A stretch of DNA of 64,000 nt from Coprinopsis marcescibilis (taxonomy: Eukaryota > Basidiomycota > Agaricomycetes > Agaricales > Psathyrellaceae): NCBI GenBank assembly GCA_004369085.1, contig ML210201.1, positions 102,768 through 166,767 of the forward strand, given 5' to 3'. The position numbers and the translations under genes are program-made. A model generated the notes under the pieces. The model was not told the DNA's origin and made no database searches. It saw nothing but the letters and a program-made list of their open reading frames with translations. Below, one piece after another: positions 34,793 to 46,076 of this stretch; the first letter of the stretch is position 1, and each line of letters starts with the position of its first letter.

Positions 34793-35440
34793 CAAGAGGT
34801 GGTGGATTCTCCGATCCTGCAAATACTTCCCACACGAACAGCGCCCACCTTGATGGCCCATGTACCATGGCATCAGTCGGCTTGGACATTTTGCGGACAT
34901 TTGTCAGCCACGGCAGCGAGACGGCACCATCCAGCAAGGGGAAATTGTAGAGAATCATCACTAAATCGTAGCTAAACACAAAGATTAACTCGAGACAAAG
35001 CCTCTGTCAGTGTCTATATTCATACTTGAGTCTTTGCGTATCCTATCGAGTGGGGATCTGCAGTCTGTGTACACTAAGGGTATTTCATCTGGTTGCAAGA
35101 CAACATAGGTGAGTGAGCCCGTTGATGTTGGGGTTGGATTTATGTGTGAGGTAAGATGCAGATAATTTTACACTACTAGTTACACGGGTAGAGCGCCATA
35201 TTTTTTGGATTGAGTGAAAGGCTCAGCGCGTCTTATGACGCGCCCAGAAATGAGGATGAGGAGATATGTGCGCGACGTGCCAAGAGACCACTAATGACGC
35301 GTCTGGATTTGCCGTCAAGTTGCCGTGCTGTCGGAGATTCACAACACCAACACCAAACATGCCACGCAAATTTCCCTATTTGGGGGGGGGGACCCTGCCG
35401 TGGGAAGTATTTGCAGGATCGGAGAATCTGCCACCTCTTG
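34793..35440. repeat. 40-bp inverted repeat flanking 568 bp
   Basis: The left arm, 34793-34832 (starts CAAGAGGTGG, ends ATACTTCCCA), matches the reverse complement of 35401-35440 at 38 of 40 positions. The interior is AT-rich with a run of G at about 35382-35391 and no convincing gene. It may be a non-autonomous transposon or a duplicated inverted fragment; no target duplication was found. Confidence 0.55.
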
Positions 35441-35534
35441 CTCCCAGCATCCCACCGGGGCTTTGGGTCATTCATTCGAGAGTGAAGAAAACCATCCAAG
35501 ATCCAAGAAACTATCATCGGATTGCTACTACTAG

Positions 35535-35640
35535 TACCCAGAATTCTGCTAACATCCGTGTTCTATGATGCAGGAACTGGCGTTGCGCTGTCAAGAATGC
35601 GATATGCAGTGGCTCCTATTGATGAACGGCCTTGGCGTAC
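35535..35640 (+). pseudogene. Relic of the last exon of an aldo-keto reductase
   Basis: TTCTATGATGCAGGAACTGG and the following bases match the last intron end and final exon of the intact gene at about 28972-29050 (encoding GTGVALSRM.., compare GTGVALPRM). Only this exon remains. Together with the promoter relic at about 32.5 kb it marks a second copy whose body is gone. Confidence 0.7.
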
Positions 35641-36264
35641 TAATCACAGAAACGGATACAAATCCCTATGGGATTGATTTCGTACATGGAACAATTGATG
35701 GCCGAGGGGAAGCAATATACGCGTTGGCGCCACTCAGGGGAACCTTTCCCTTTTCCCTCGAGTTCATGGACTAAGGCCCAAAATAAGAGAAGTTGCCCAT
35801 ACCTGGAGCGGATGAAGTTGAAAAAATAAGCGCGTGTTGCGGCTGAGACTGCGATGCTTTTCGAATTCGTTTTGTGGTCATTTAACTCCCTGACAGCAAG
35901 CGCCAGAAAATATTGCCTGGGGCCAAAAGGCTGGCTGCCTGTGTGGTCACTCTTTCCCTTGACAGATTTCTCCTTCCAGACGGGAGAGAAATGAAGTGTC
36001 GTCATGCCCGCGTCTGTAAGTTACCGGTGCCTCTAAGTATAAGTAGACGCTGACAACAAAGTTCGAAGGCTTGTTCTGAGACGCTTTATAAGCGATGTTC
36101 CCTCCTTATCAGCATCGTGCTCGGTAAGCAAAGGGCATAATGAATCCGCTCAGCCAGAGATCCATTTCGGCGAAAGTAAGACGTGTACCTCGGCAGACGG
36201 ATTGACCCTTGATACAGAGGTAGAGGAATGATCGAAGACGGCATCCTTTAGTATTGGTAAGGTG
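35641..36264. other. Intergenic, promoter of SDR-E
   Basis: No gene. Short open frames on both strands without motifs. The right edge leads into the TATA element of the next gene. Confidence 0.45.
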
Positions 36265-36272
36265 TATATAAA
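36265..36272 (+). promoter_or_regulatory. TATA box of the SDR-E gene
   Basis: TATATAAA, 63 bp before the ATG at 36335, followed by a short leader containing CTTCAACTTCCTC. Position and sequence fit a core promoter. Confidence 0.55.
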
Positions 36273-36334
36273 GAAGTTGCCGCGATACAGACCGAGCATC
36301 AGTTCTAGTACCAGCTTCAACTTCCTCTCCAACC

Positions 36335-37653
36335 ATGCAGCCTACTTTTATGGACTTTATACGGCTCCAGCGCGCAGGCGTTCCCCCTCTGACTACAGAC
36401 GACTTGACCGGCAAAGTCGTTCTGGTTACTGGAGCCAACACTGGTATTGGCTACGAAATTGCCAAAAACTTCGCACAGATGAACCCTGCAAAGGTGATCA
36501 TCGCTTGTAGGAGCAAAGATAAAGGTCGAGCCGCCGTTGCAAGTACGTCGCTGCTTCCTTTTATGCTAGTAGTATAACGCTAACCGACGCTGCCTACGCT
36601 TCCAAGAGCTGAGACAGGAAACCGGATTTGACAATATAGAGCTCAGGATCGTCGACTTTGCCAAGTTCTCGTCCGTTGTCGAGTTCTCAGACGCGTTTGT
36701 GAAGGAAGAGAAACGTCTTGACATACTCATTGCAAACGCTGCCGTTGCTATGGAGGAATACACGACCACCAGCGATGGTTGGGAAACAACGTGCGTTGAA
36801 GCTTGAAGCTGATGTCCATTGATCGAGAGAGCTAACGAGGTCGATAAATTTAGCATCCAAGTAAACGTATTGTCGACGCTGCTGTCGTGCATACGCCTTG
36901 CCCCACTTATGATTGAAACTGCCAAATTAAGCCCGGGCAGTAAGCCCCGAGTCGTCATTGTTGGAAGCTCCATCCACTACAATATTCGCACACTCGAGGG
37001 CAAACTGTTCGACTCTGGCAATCTACTACGGAATGTCAGTGGCCCAGAATACTCCAAAGCGTAAGTGACACACAACTCATGCACATTAGGCCTGCCTCAC
37101 TGATGATACTATAGAAAAATGGCTCAACGGTACACGGAGAGTAAAGGTAAGCCCCAAGATTCTCCTCCGAAGTGACGACGCTGATCTTAGGCTGTCGCAG
37201 TTCTCGTCGTACTTATGGTGCAGTCTCTGACACAGGCTTTCGAAAATACGCCAGTCATTGTCAACAGCGCTTGTCCTGGCTACTGCTACTCCGAGCTACG
37301 GCGCAACATTGTTGGAATAAAGGGCTTGATCTTTAGAATCATGGACTGGTTCTTGGCGTGGACATCGGAGGAAGGTAGCCGTCAAATTATTTGGGCCACA
37401 CTGGCAGGCAAAGAGAACCCCGACTCGATGCGGGGGACCTTTTGCTCTGGCATGGCAGTTCTTGAAACGAGTGACTATACCATCAGTAGCGAAGGTCTCA
37501 AAGCTCAGGAGATGCTCTGGGTAAGTCCACCCTTTCGTTCTCTTGTGATCCGGGGTGCCTAATTTCCCGGATTAGAACAACCTCATCGAGGAACTTTCTC
37601 GAGTAGATCCCAATGTCTCGGTCATACTGAAAGACGTTCAAAACAAGAAATAG
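36335..37653 (+). CDS. Short-chain dehydrogenase/reductase (SDR-E)
   Basis: Six exons (36335-36542, 36607-36790, 36854-37060, 37115-37146, 37201-37520, 37576-37653) total 1029 nt, 342 aa. Rossmann cofactor motif [19 protein letters not shown], the ACRSKDKG loop typical of NADP users, [13 protein letters not shown] (NAG-like), VVIVGSS with the catalytic Ser, and YTESK, the YxxxK catalytic pair. [16 protein letters not shown] follows as in retinol-dehydrogenase-like and light-induced fungal SDRs. Substrate unknown. A broken copy of its last exons lies inverted at 49.9-50.4 kb. Convergent with SDR-A. Confidence 0.9.
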
Positions 37654-38121
37654 TTATAAAATCTTTAGCTGATCATCTACTTCCGCTTACGGAGGTTCCC
37701 AGTCTGCTCCTCACTCTGACATATATATTATCTATCGCTTTCAAGTTCCTTTAATATACGCACTCGTACACATTAGCACTTTATTCTGCTCATAGGCTCG
37801 GTAATATATACAACTGGAATGTATCTGTTTGATTCTATGGCACTCAGTACTCAGTCTTACTCACTGGAACACGCCCGTCTACGGCACGAATGTATTTCAC
37901 CGAGGCTGCCAGTCAGCTACGTTGCCAAAAGTATAGAAATAATGAATCATATGAGCTCTACAAATATAGACTATGTATAGACACAGTGCATTGTCTTTCA
38001 AACAGAAATCTACACTATGGTCAAGCTCAGACCTGCAAGTCAAGCGGACATATTACGGTCTGCCTCCTATTCAGTGTCTACATGGCCTCCTACATAGGGC
38101 TTATTGACCTCGTAGCCAGCA
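37654..38121. other. Intergenic, convergent 3' flanks
   Basis: Between the convergent SDR-E and SDR-A genes; AT-rich, no gene. The first part, with TTCCGCTTACGGAGG, is also present in inverted form near 49880, next to the SDR-E fragment. Confidence 0.5.
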
Positions 38122-39516
38122 TTACACAGCCTGTACCTGCTCATCCAGCCACGTCCACAGCTCCTTCGCAAGCGCCTCGTCGAGGCCTAGCGGGTTTTGG
38201 GGACCATACCTAGCCCAAGGAATCAAATACTACGTATTCAATCAGCAAACCACTCGATATCCCGGAATGTAAGCAATGAGTAACTGACCTTTCCGTTCAT
38301 CTTCAACCCCTCGTCAGACGTTCCAGCCCACAGCTGCGTCAGGGCGCCCTTAGTTACTGGGTGAATTCCGAATTCCTATTCAAAATGTTAATCCACGACG
38401 GTGTCGGAATAGATCATAGATGTAAGTGCGTACGACAATTTTTCTGACAAAGTTAGGCAGATGGCGCATGAGGTTGGTGACAATGTTTCCAGGATTTAGC
38501 GAGGAGGATATGATTCCCTGGTCTCCGTATCGTCGAGCAAGTTCGTTTGAGAAGATAACGTTCCCCTGATATACAAATGATGTAAGTCGGATTGTTGAGA
38601 GAAGAAGCGATTCGGATACTGACGAGCTTGCTCTGGCCGTACAACGCAGTCGGTGAAAGCTTTCTGCGTGCAGGGCTGTCTTTGAACGTGTTGAAGTTAA
38701 TTTTTCCCACCCGCGAGGCTGACGAAGAGGTGTTGACCACCCTCACGTTGCCCGACGGCGAAGCTTTGGCGGTCGAGACAAGGATAGGCAAAAGGAGCTT
38801 GGTGAAATAGAAGTGGCCTGGCGGTAGCGTAATTTGTGAACGAAGCTCAGTAACAGCAATACATATTCTGATCGACGCACCGAGGACGTTGGTTCCGAAC
38901 TGCAAATCATATCCTTGTGTCGTCAGCATGTCGAGGGGTGGCACCATAACACCACTGTCACCGGCGAATTCAGCAAGCAAACGCAGACAGGTATGCCCAA
39001 AGAACTCACGCATTATTGAAAAGGATGTGCAGTTCCTTCTCCTTACTGCAAAAGACGCGTCAGGCTCCAAGAAAATAAGGAGAATTTGCGAACTTCTGAC
39101 CTGAGGTACTCCTCCGCACCGCTCTTCACAGACTTCAAGTCCGCAAGGTCCAGTTTGAGAAAGAAGGCTTCTTTGCCTGTTTGCTCCTTCAAGTCTTGAA
39201 TGGCCTCTTCGGCCTTTTCAGGACTGCGCGCTCCGATGTAGACTTTGGCGTTATGTAGAAGCAGAGCCTGGAAGAAGAAAGGTCAGCTACGTCTGAGAAG
39301 ACATTAGACCGTGTTGAAAAGTACATACCTTGGCTGTTTCCTTTCCGATACCTAGTGGCTGGGGTGAGGCACGTTAAATCCCATACATACTATGGGCTTA
39401 CCAGTATTCCCTCCGGTGACGATGACAACCTTGCCAGACAAATCTGGGATATCTTCGACGTTAAATTTCGACCTGGGAGGGTACGACTCCGTGTACATCG
39501 ACCAAGCAATGCCCAT
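38122..39516 (-). CDS. Short-chain dehydrogenase/reductase (SDR-A)
   Basis: Start Met at 39516 (MGIAWSMYTESYPPRSKFNV); exon 1 ends at 39402; stop at 38122. Exons in order encode GKVVIVTGGNTGIG (cofactor), KVYIGARSPEKA-type loop, LHILFNN-type and [56 protein letters not shown] (catalytic Ser), LYGQSK (YxxxK), [27 protein letters not shown] and [15 protein letters not shown]. No disruption seen. Retinol-dehydrogenase-12-like SDR family; substrate unknown. It lies directly downstream of, and in the same direction as, a DUF4139 gene, a pairing repeated at 54.8-62.8 kb. Confidence 0.88.
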
Positions 39517-39999
39517 GTTGTGTTATTTAGAATTGAGTTGGAGCGAGAAGATTTCTTTATATGGGAGGATGGTTAATCGTGTGCTGTGGCGTTCTGTGTA
39601 TGTACATTCGTAAGGGCTTGTACTTATATCGATGAAGACCTCGTGAAGGTTGTACCCTGGCAGGAGTTCAAATGACGCGTCGTCGCGGCATGGGTTGCGC
39701 GAGTAGACTTGTGCTGTTCGCGGCACCACATATTTTGCTTGGTTCGGAGGATGTTGTCACATTTGTCATCGTCCCGAAACACCTTGGCGTCCTTAGTTAG
39801 CCTACGCGGCCACGGCTGGCAGCTGCGGCAATGGGTAGAGTATACCAACCGCATGTCTGTAAGCTCCTGTATTTAAGCTGCACTAAAGTCCTGCAGATTG
39901 ATGACAAACGAGGAGATTACTGTACTTACTGCGATGCCCGATAAGCGTTCATTGACATTGATTACTGAATGTTTCTTATCACGTAAGTAATGTTTTGAT

Positions 40000-42194
40000 C
40001 TACATTCCAGAAAGGCCAAGGATTTGCGAATCCACAGGCGCCGAAACCTCATAACGCAAAGAAAGGTTAACTTTTCCTTGCGGAGGGACAGAGCACTTCC
40101 AAAACAACAGCCCATTCTTCCCCAAACTCCCAACATCTTCCTCGAACAACACGTTATCCACCCCATCCCACTGCGCGACAATGCCCTTGCCAACATTTAC
40201 CGGGGCAGGGACATGTACCCCCGACTTGTTCACCACAGTCTCTTTCTGCATCGAGAACATGCTCGTCGCTGTGTTCGATGCGCTTCGGGCGTCTGGAGCT
40301 TCAAGAGGTGGCGAAGAGAGTTTTACGGTGACGTTCGAGTGGACTGAGACTGGAACTTGACCCCGAATAATCAGATTGTCGATGGCCACGGATTTGGTAT
40401 TGTGGATCATGATTTGCTGGGTGTAAGTTTGTGTCTTTGATTTGGTCACAAAGCCACTTTGGACGAGTCTCTTCGAAAGCGGAGGGTACGTGACACGGAT
40501 GGATGGGTCCAGTCTAATAGACGAATATGCGCTCAGTTGGATCGGATAGAGAGTAAGCTAGTATAGCTTACCCGAGAGAACAATCGAAACTCTGGCCAGG
40601 TCTGACGGCAGGTATGTGAGACTTTGCAATAAAACTCCCATCGAGATAGACGCTCGAGGTACCGCTCAAAAATGAGTAATCTGAAGCATTCTTAATCACG
40701 GCCTGAGTAAGATCAAGTCAGCGTGCTAGCTATATCCATATCCTTGGATACTGGATGCCGCACCTTCAAATAGACCCTTGCATCGCTTCTAACGACTGAA
40801 ACCCATTCCAGCGTAGTATCGAGCTCCAGTTTGACGATGGTCACACTGTGTGCAATTTGATCGCCCGGGATGGTCATCAGACCGGGCACAGTGTACGTGA
40901 CGTTGAAATCGACCGCTTTGGACGCCTCCGCCATCATCTGTTTGATAACAGATGGCGCGTGTATGGGTTGGGACATTATAATATCAGCTCGAGGTGACCG
41001 GGATCTCGACCGTGACTGTCGTCGCGGTGACCTGGACCGGGACCTAGGCCTACTAGCTTGAACGAACACGGGCGGAGCCATCATCGGCTGCATCCTCAGT
41101 TCCGAGGTCGGCATAACAGGTCCAGAATATTGAGTTGGTGGGGGAGGATCATAGACCGAAATTGTCCAAGAATAAAGCGTAGGAAGGTGCAGGCCGACTG
41201 TGGGTTCGGCCGTCTCCAACACAATTGGAACACCTGCCCAGTCCTTGTTTAAGAAAATTATAACTCTTTCAGCCCTTCGGAAGGATGGCAGGTCGGAGCG
41301 AGAGTTCTTACCTCCCCGGTGTACTGTGCAATATTGGCCTTGTATGTTAGAACGACAGGCTTGCCCTTCAAGCCAGCCTCCGTATCAATCCGAACATCGT
41401 AAATGGGTTTCCAAGTAGCGTTAGTAACCACTAGTGACATATACTCGTGAGTTGAGATATCCAAGAAAGAGGTCGATCTTAACCCACTGTATCTCAGCTC
41501 CAACTCCACCGGGCACTCGGCATCTGCACACATGGATATAGTCACCCTATTATTGAGCATGCCGCTGGTAGCTGTAGCAGCATGGTTCGATCGAATTCTT
41601 TCCTCCTCCTCGCATATTTCTCCGGAAACCCTCCGTTTTTCAGCTCTCAGCTTGGTAAGCCTTTCGTCCAGTTTGTGCGACGCAGACTCGTAGTTGTCAA
41701 TGATGTCCTGAAGCTTTCCAGGGTCGATCTGAGGGGGATCCTGCCTACTAATGTACGTCACCAAGAACTCTGACGCATTCTTTGCCCGTTCCTTTGCATT
41801 CTCAATGCTGGTCTTCTTGGCCCTAAGCTCCTCAAGCGTAGGCGACGTTAAGACTGCATGAGGTTTGGGCGGAGTCGGCGATATTGTCACATCGTGGATC
41901 GTCGCGGAGCCATGTCCGTCAACCCTGTAAGCCAACATTACTAAGAAAGTCACTTAGAGAGTTACGAATGAGGAAGTACCGAACAGAGTCTTCAGCAAGT
42001 ACATTTGGTAAGCCATCGATGATGATTTGGTTCTGGCCAGTTTTCAGGTCGACCTTGAGCGAACGCGTGATTTCGGCACCACGGGTGTACACAGACACCC
42101 CAGTAATCTTACTGGCCACAGCAGAGACGAGTTCGATGACATGGGTATCTTGCAAGGGAGGCGGAGCCTCCGTGGCTGTAGCTGGGACGTTCAT
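40000..42194 (-). CDS. DUF4140/DUF4139 (mucoidy inhibitor A-like) protein with RS-rich linker, copy 1
   Basis: Start Met at 42194 (MNVPATATEAPPPLQ), stop at 40000, six exons in the same pattern as copy 2; about 640 aa, no disruption. N-terminal DUF4140: ASKITGVSVYTRGAEITRSL and QNQIIIDGLPNVLAEDSVR, followed by a coiled coil (SHKLDERLTKLRAEKRRVSGE). The C-terminal DUF4139 core includes VELELRYSG, NATWKPIYDVRI, TYKANIAQYTGE, DWAGVPIVLETAEP, YTVPGLMTIPGD and GKVNLSLRYEVSAP. An Arg-Ser-rich linker (SRPRSRSRSPRRQSRSRS) sits between PPPPTQYSG and VIKQMMAEA. The family is widespread in bacteria and fungi with no known biochemical activity; the name comes from an early mucoid-phenotype assignment. 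SDR-B and SDR-A flank it. Confidence 0.9.
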
Positions 42195-42247
42195 CAAGAT
42201 AGCAGACTGGGAAGGGGATGTTGCTCTTCTGGGGCTGATGAGTGCCC

Positions 42248-42255
42248 TTTATATA
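42248..42255 (-). promoter_or_regulatory. TATA box of DUF4139 copy 1
   Basis: TATATAAA on the minus strand, about 54 bp before the ATG, followed by GGGCACTCATCAG. The same TATA-plus-CACTCATCAG arrangement is present at copies 2 and 3. Confidence 0.6.
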
Positions 42256-42536
42256 CGCCCGGTTCTGAGAGGCCCGGGTGTATCGTGTCATTTCCATCGC
42301 CTTCCATTTCAACTCGTGATGGGTGGGCGCCTATCTCAAAGAATTTGAGAACGATCCTACCTCGAGTAGGACCTGGTGACAAAGGGATTGATACAAAGGG
42401 ATAGATTCAAAAAAGAACCACAGTTAATGGAGTGCAAGAAACACTATAAATAAGTAAATCGGACGGATCCAACTAATGGATATCAGCTCACCTCGATGTA
42501 TCTAGAACCCACGCATTTAACATCCAAAGCGGAGCG

Positions 42537-43956
42537 CTACACGTCCTGGATTTGTTCCTCCAACCACGTCCACAACTCCTTCCCCAGGTCCTCATTGAGC
42601 GCCTCCGGATTCGCCGTACTATACCTAGCCCAAGGAATCAAGTACTGAGTTCCCATTCAGTTAGTTTAACGCCCATCTCAGAAGCATAATCCAGGGCATA
42701 TACTCACCTTGCCATTCATTGTCAGCCCTTCACCAGTCGTCCCTGCCCAAAGCTGTGTGAGCGCCCCCAGCGGCGCTGGGTGAATCAAGTATGCCTAAAA
42801 TGCGTACAAAGTGAGATTTGGAGTTTGAAGAAAAGGAAGGGAAGAGCGCACCATGATATTTCGAAGAGGCCCAGGCAAGTGTCGCCCGAGGTCTGTCTTG
42901 AGGTTGCCGGGATTGAGAGAGACAGAGACGATCCCCTCGTCGCCGTACCTCCTCGCAAGCTCGCTGGAGAAGACGACATTTCCCTATAAACGACCCTACT
43001 CTCAGCCTCGCGCAAAAACCATTGTTAATGATAGACTGACGAATTTGCTCTGGTTATACAAGGTAATGGTCGACAGTTTCCTCCGCGCCGGTCCGTCCTT
43101 GAATGTGTTAAAGTCAAGTTTGCCCATGCGCGACGCAAACGAGGACGTGTTAATCACTCGCGCCTTGCCTGATGGGGAGGCCTTGGTGGTGGCAAGGAGA
43201 GTGGGAAGCAAGAGTTTGGTAAAGTAGAAATGACCTGACGAGCGGATAAGTAGCGATTTCAGCGTATATGAGGACCTAGAACGTTAGCCACTCACCAAGA
43301 ACGTTGGTTCCGAACTGCAGATCGTATCCCTGCGCCGTGATTAGAGGGACAGGGGCCATCATGACACCACTATCACCGACCAACGCATACATCCAGTCAG
43401 CCTCGCCGAAAAGTGCCTATATATGCGTGTAAACTCACGCATTGTTGAACAGAACGTGCAGTTCCTTCTCCTTGCTTTATAAATGCGTAAATCAACGTAA
43501 ATTTCTCGTTCTGCGGCCAACACACCTCAGGAACTCCTCAGCACCACTCTTCACGGACTTAAAGTCCGCGAGGTCGAGCTTGAGGAATATTGCTTCCTTT
43601 CCTCCCGTCTGCTGCTTTAAGTCTTGGATAGCTTGTTCGGCTTTGTCTTGACTGCGAGCTGCGAGATAGACTTTGGCCTTGTGCTGCAGGAGAGCCTTAT
43701 CGGACGAGGGTCAGTCGTGTTCAAGTCGAGAAGGTTATCTGTTCGCTGAAGTACGTACTTTGACTGTTTCCTCTCCAATACCTATCGGTCGTCTCGTCAG
43801 CTACGCGTGTACTCCAACAGACTGTCAACCTCGATTCTCACCAGTGTTTGCTCCAGTCACGATAATAACCTGGCCGGACAGGTCTGGGATGTCATCGACG
43901 CTGAAAGTGGACGCTGGGGGGTACGATTCGCTGTAGAACGAGTACGCGTTGCCCAT
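42537..43956 (-). CDS. Short-chain dehydrogenase/reductase (SDR-B)
   Basis: Start Met at 43956 ([20 protein letters not shown]), stop at 42537. Exons encode [27 protein letters not shown] loop, [13 protein letters not shown] segment, [40 protein letters not shown] (catalytic YxxxK), [54 protein letters not shown] and [13 protein letters not shown]. Same exon arrangement as SDR-A and closely related; no stop or frameshift noted. The last exon also survives as a relic at 54362, upstream of DUF4139 copy 3. Confidence 0.87.
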
Positions 43957-44699
43957 CCTGTATGAGCTTCAAGAAGTTCGAAATCGCACGATGTTCGTGC
44001 AGTGGTGGAGGGAATGGCCAGATGATACCAGTGTGCGAGTTCAGCATGTCTTGCTTCGCTTTTACAGTGATAGCGGTGTCAATGACAACGTCACGGCTAC
44101 AATCCTAGACATTCCTGCTGGCTCGGGTAGCTCGCTGTTGTTAGTTTGTTCAATTGCCGGTGGGCTTATGGGAAGCAGATGGGAGAAATTGGAAAGAAGA
44201 CGAAAGACGACCGCGTCTCGGCTGTCTCTTCCGTCGCAGTCGTGGGATCCGGACTGACGGCTGTGGAACAGAACATCCGCAGAGAGGCTGCGGCTACGCT
44301 GCTTCACAAACTGGATCTCTTCAAATGCTCCACGTAGTCTATGTAGAGGGAAGAATGGGATCAAAGCGACGGAGAACGATAACAAAAGAAGCTTATGTAC
44401 TGCCACATGTTAGCCTATAGCCTAGAGGTACAGATCACTGATATCGATAACATACACCAGATATACAACACTGAGTACTGAGTAAAAAGTACTGACGAGT
44501 CCTTCCCGAATAATTTAAGTATGGCAAGAAATGATGCAGTGGGTTATGATATTGATGAGACATGTGAGGAGAGGAGGAGAGGGCAGGTGAGTGTGGTTGT
44601 AGCACTGGTGTAGAAACTAGAATAGGAGGTTGTTCGAGGATACCGGGTGGCTCAAGTCGATAACTGGGGTATCGTCGTGCGACGGCAGATGTCGTCCAT
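43957..44699. other. Intergenic, no gene
   Basis: Upstream region of SDR-B and 3' flank of the Aurora kinase gene. Open frames on both strands lack motifs. Confidence 0.45.
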
Positions 44700-46076
44700 C
44701 TATGGTGCCCAGGATTTGCTGTGTTGGAGGATCCATGGGTGGCTGATAACTTGGTCGAGAGCGAGTCGTTTCGGTGGGTCGTGTTGGAGGAGCTGTAAAC
44801 ACGCATCAGCAAGAGGGTCCTCCTGATCAAGGCTGAGTATTGTCTCACCCTGGAAATTAGATCTTGAACTTCGGGCGAAAGGCCCTTGGGAAATCTCAGA
44901 TCAACCTTTGCGATCTTGCGGTAGGTGTCTAACGGATATTTCAGTCAGAGAACGTGGAGTACGAAAGGAGAAACACTCACTGTTGACACTGTTCTTGTCT
45001 TCGAACGGTGGGTTACCGACCAAGAACTCGTATGTCAGAACACCGAGAGCCCAATGGTCGACCCGCTCGGTGTGATCCTTTCCTTCCACCATCTCAGGAG
45101 GAAGGTAGTCGAGGGTTCCACAGAGGGTCTTGCGACGATTTCCCGGAGCATGCACACTCCATCCGAAGTCACCAATTTTCAGCTCCCCATTGATACCCAG
45201 CAACAAATTCTCTGGCTTGATATCGCGGTGAATGACATGCTTCCCATGCAGATAAATCAACGCATCCGCCATCTGATAAATATACTTGGCACTCCTCCGC
45301 TCCGAGAAGCGTCCATACTTGGACAGCTGCTTGTAGAGTTCGCCCTTGCCGGCAAACTCGAGCATGAGGAAGATGCGCTTCTCGTCGTGGAAGTAGCCGT
45401 AGAGTCGGAGGACGTTGGGGTGGCGCAGGTTCTGTTGAATTTCGATCTCACGTCGGATTTGTTTCTCTACACGGCTTTGCACGATTTCGGATTTGTAGAG
45501 GGTTTTGAGGGCGAGGATGTATTTGGGCTCGGATTTGGTCCGCACCATGTAGACACGACCGAATTTGCCCTTGCCGAGTGGACGGCCCATGTCAAAGTCG
45601 TGCAATGTCCATTCACGGGTTGGGTTTTTTCTGGTGACGTTGATCTTTTAGTTGTCTGGATATCAAGACCATGAAGTGGAGTCTGCGTACCCATTTACAC
45701 TGGAATCGAGTGCAAGGTCGTCAGCGGCTTCGCCGTAGACTTTCTCCCCTCGCTTCTCGTTGTCAGTCTCCAATCCTCCATCATAGCTTCCGATGTCAAG
45801 TGGCCGGGGTGTCTTAATGGCAGGTTTTTCTGTTGTAGTCGCTGCAAGTGGGTTTCTAAGAGATGAAGATGTCGCTGGTTTCGTGTTTGGGAATGGGTTC
45901 GGTGCGCTGAATTTCGTGAGTAGTTTCGAAACGTTGGTTTGGCTGTTTTGTTTGACGTGTCCCGGGCGAAATGAGGACGATGACGACGAGGAAGGCAAAT
46001 TAGAAGGTTTCTTGGTGGTGGTGGATATCTCGAGGGCAGCTATTTGGCGAGTAACAGAACCGATTGAAGCAGCCAT
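44700..46076 (-). CDS. ARK1: Aurora/Ipl1 family serine/threonine kinase
   Basis: Start Met at 46076 ([17 protein letters not shown]), stop at 44700. The disordered Ser/Thr-rich N-terminus is followed by the kinase domain: [15 protein letters not shown] (glycine loop), ILALKTLYK (catalytic Lys), [29 protein letters not shown] (HRD loop), [11 protein letters not shown] (DFG) and the Aurora-type activation loop [16 protein letters not shown]. It ends [19 protein letters not shown] and [13 protein letters not shown]. The order [20 protein letters not shown] is diagnostic for Aurora kinases, the chromosomal passenger complex kinase acting in chromosome segregation. At least four exons, all with consensus sites. 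The gene sits between two inverted SDR/DUF4139 blocks. Confidence 0.93.

Noticed and set aside
44925..45674. 249-codon plus-strand frame antisense to the Aurora kinase exon.
   Set aside because: It is the antisense of a conserved kinase exon; no independent evidence.
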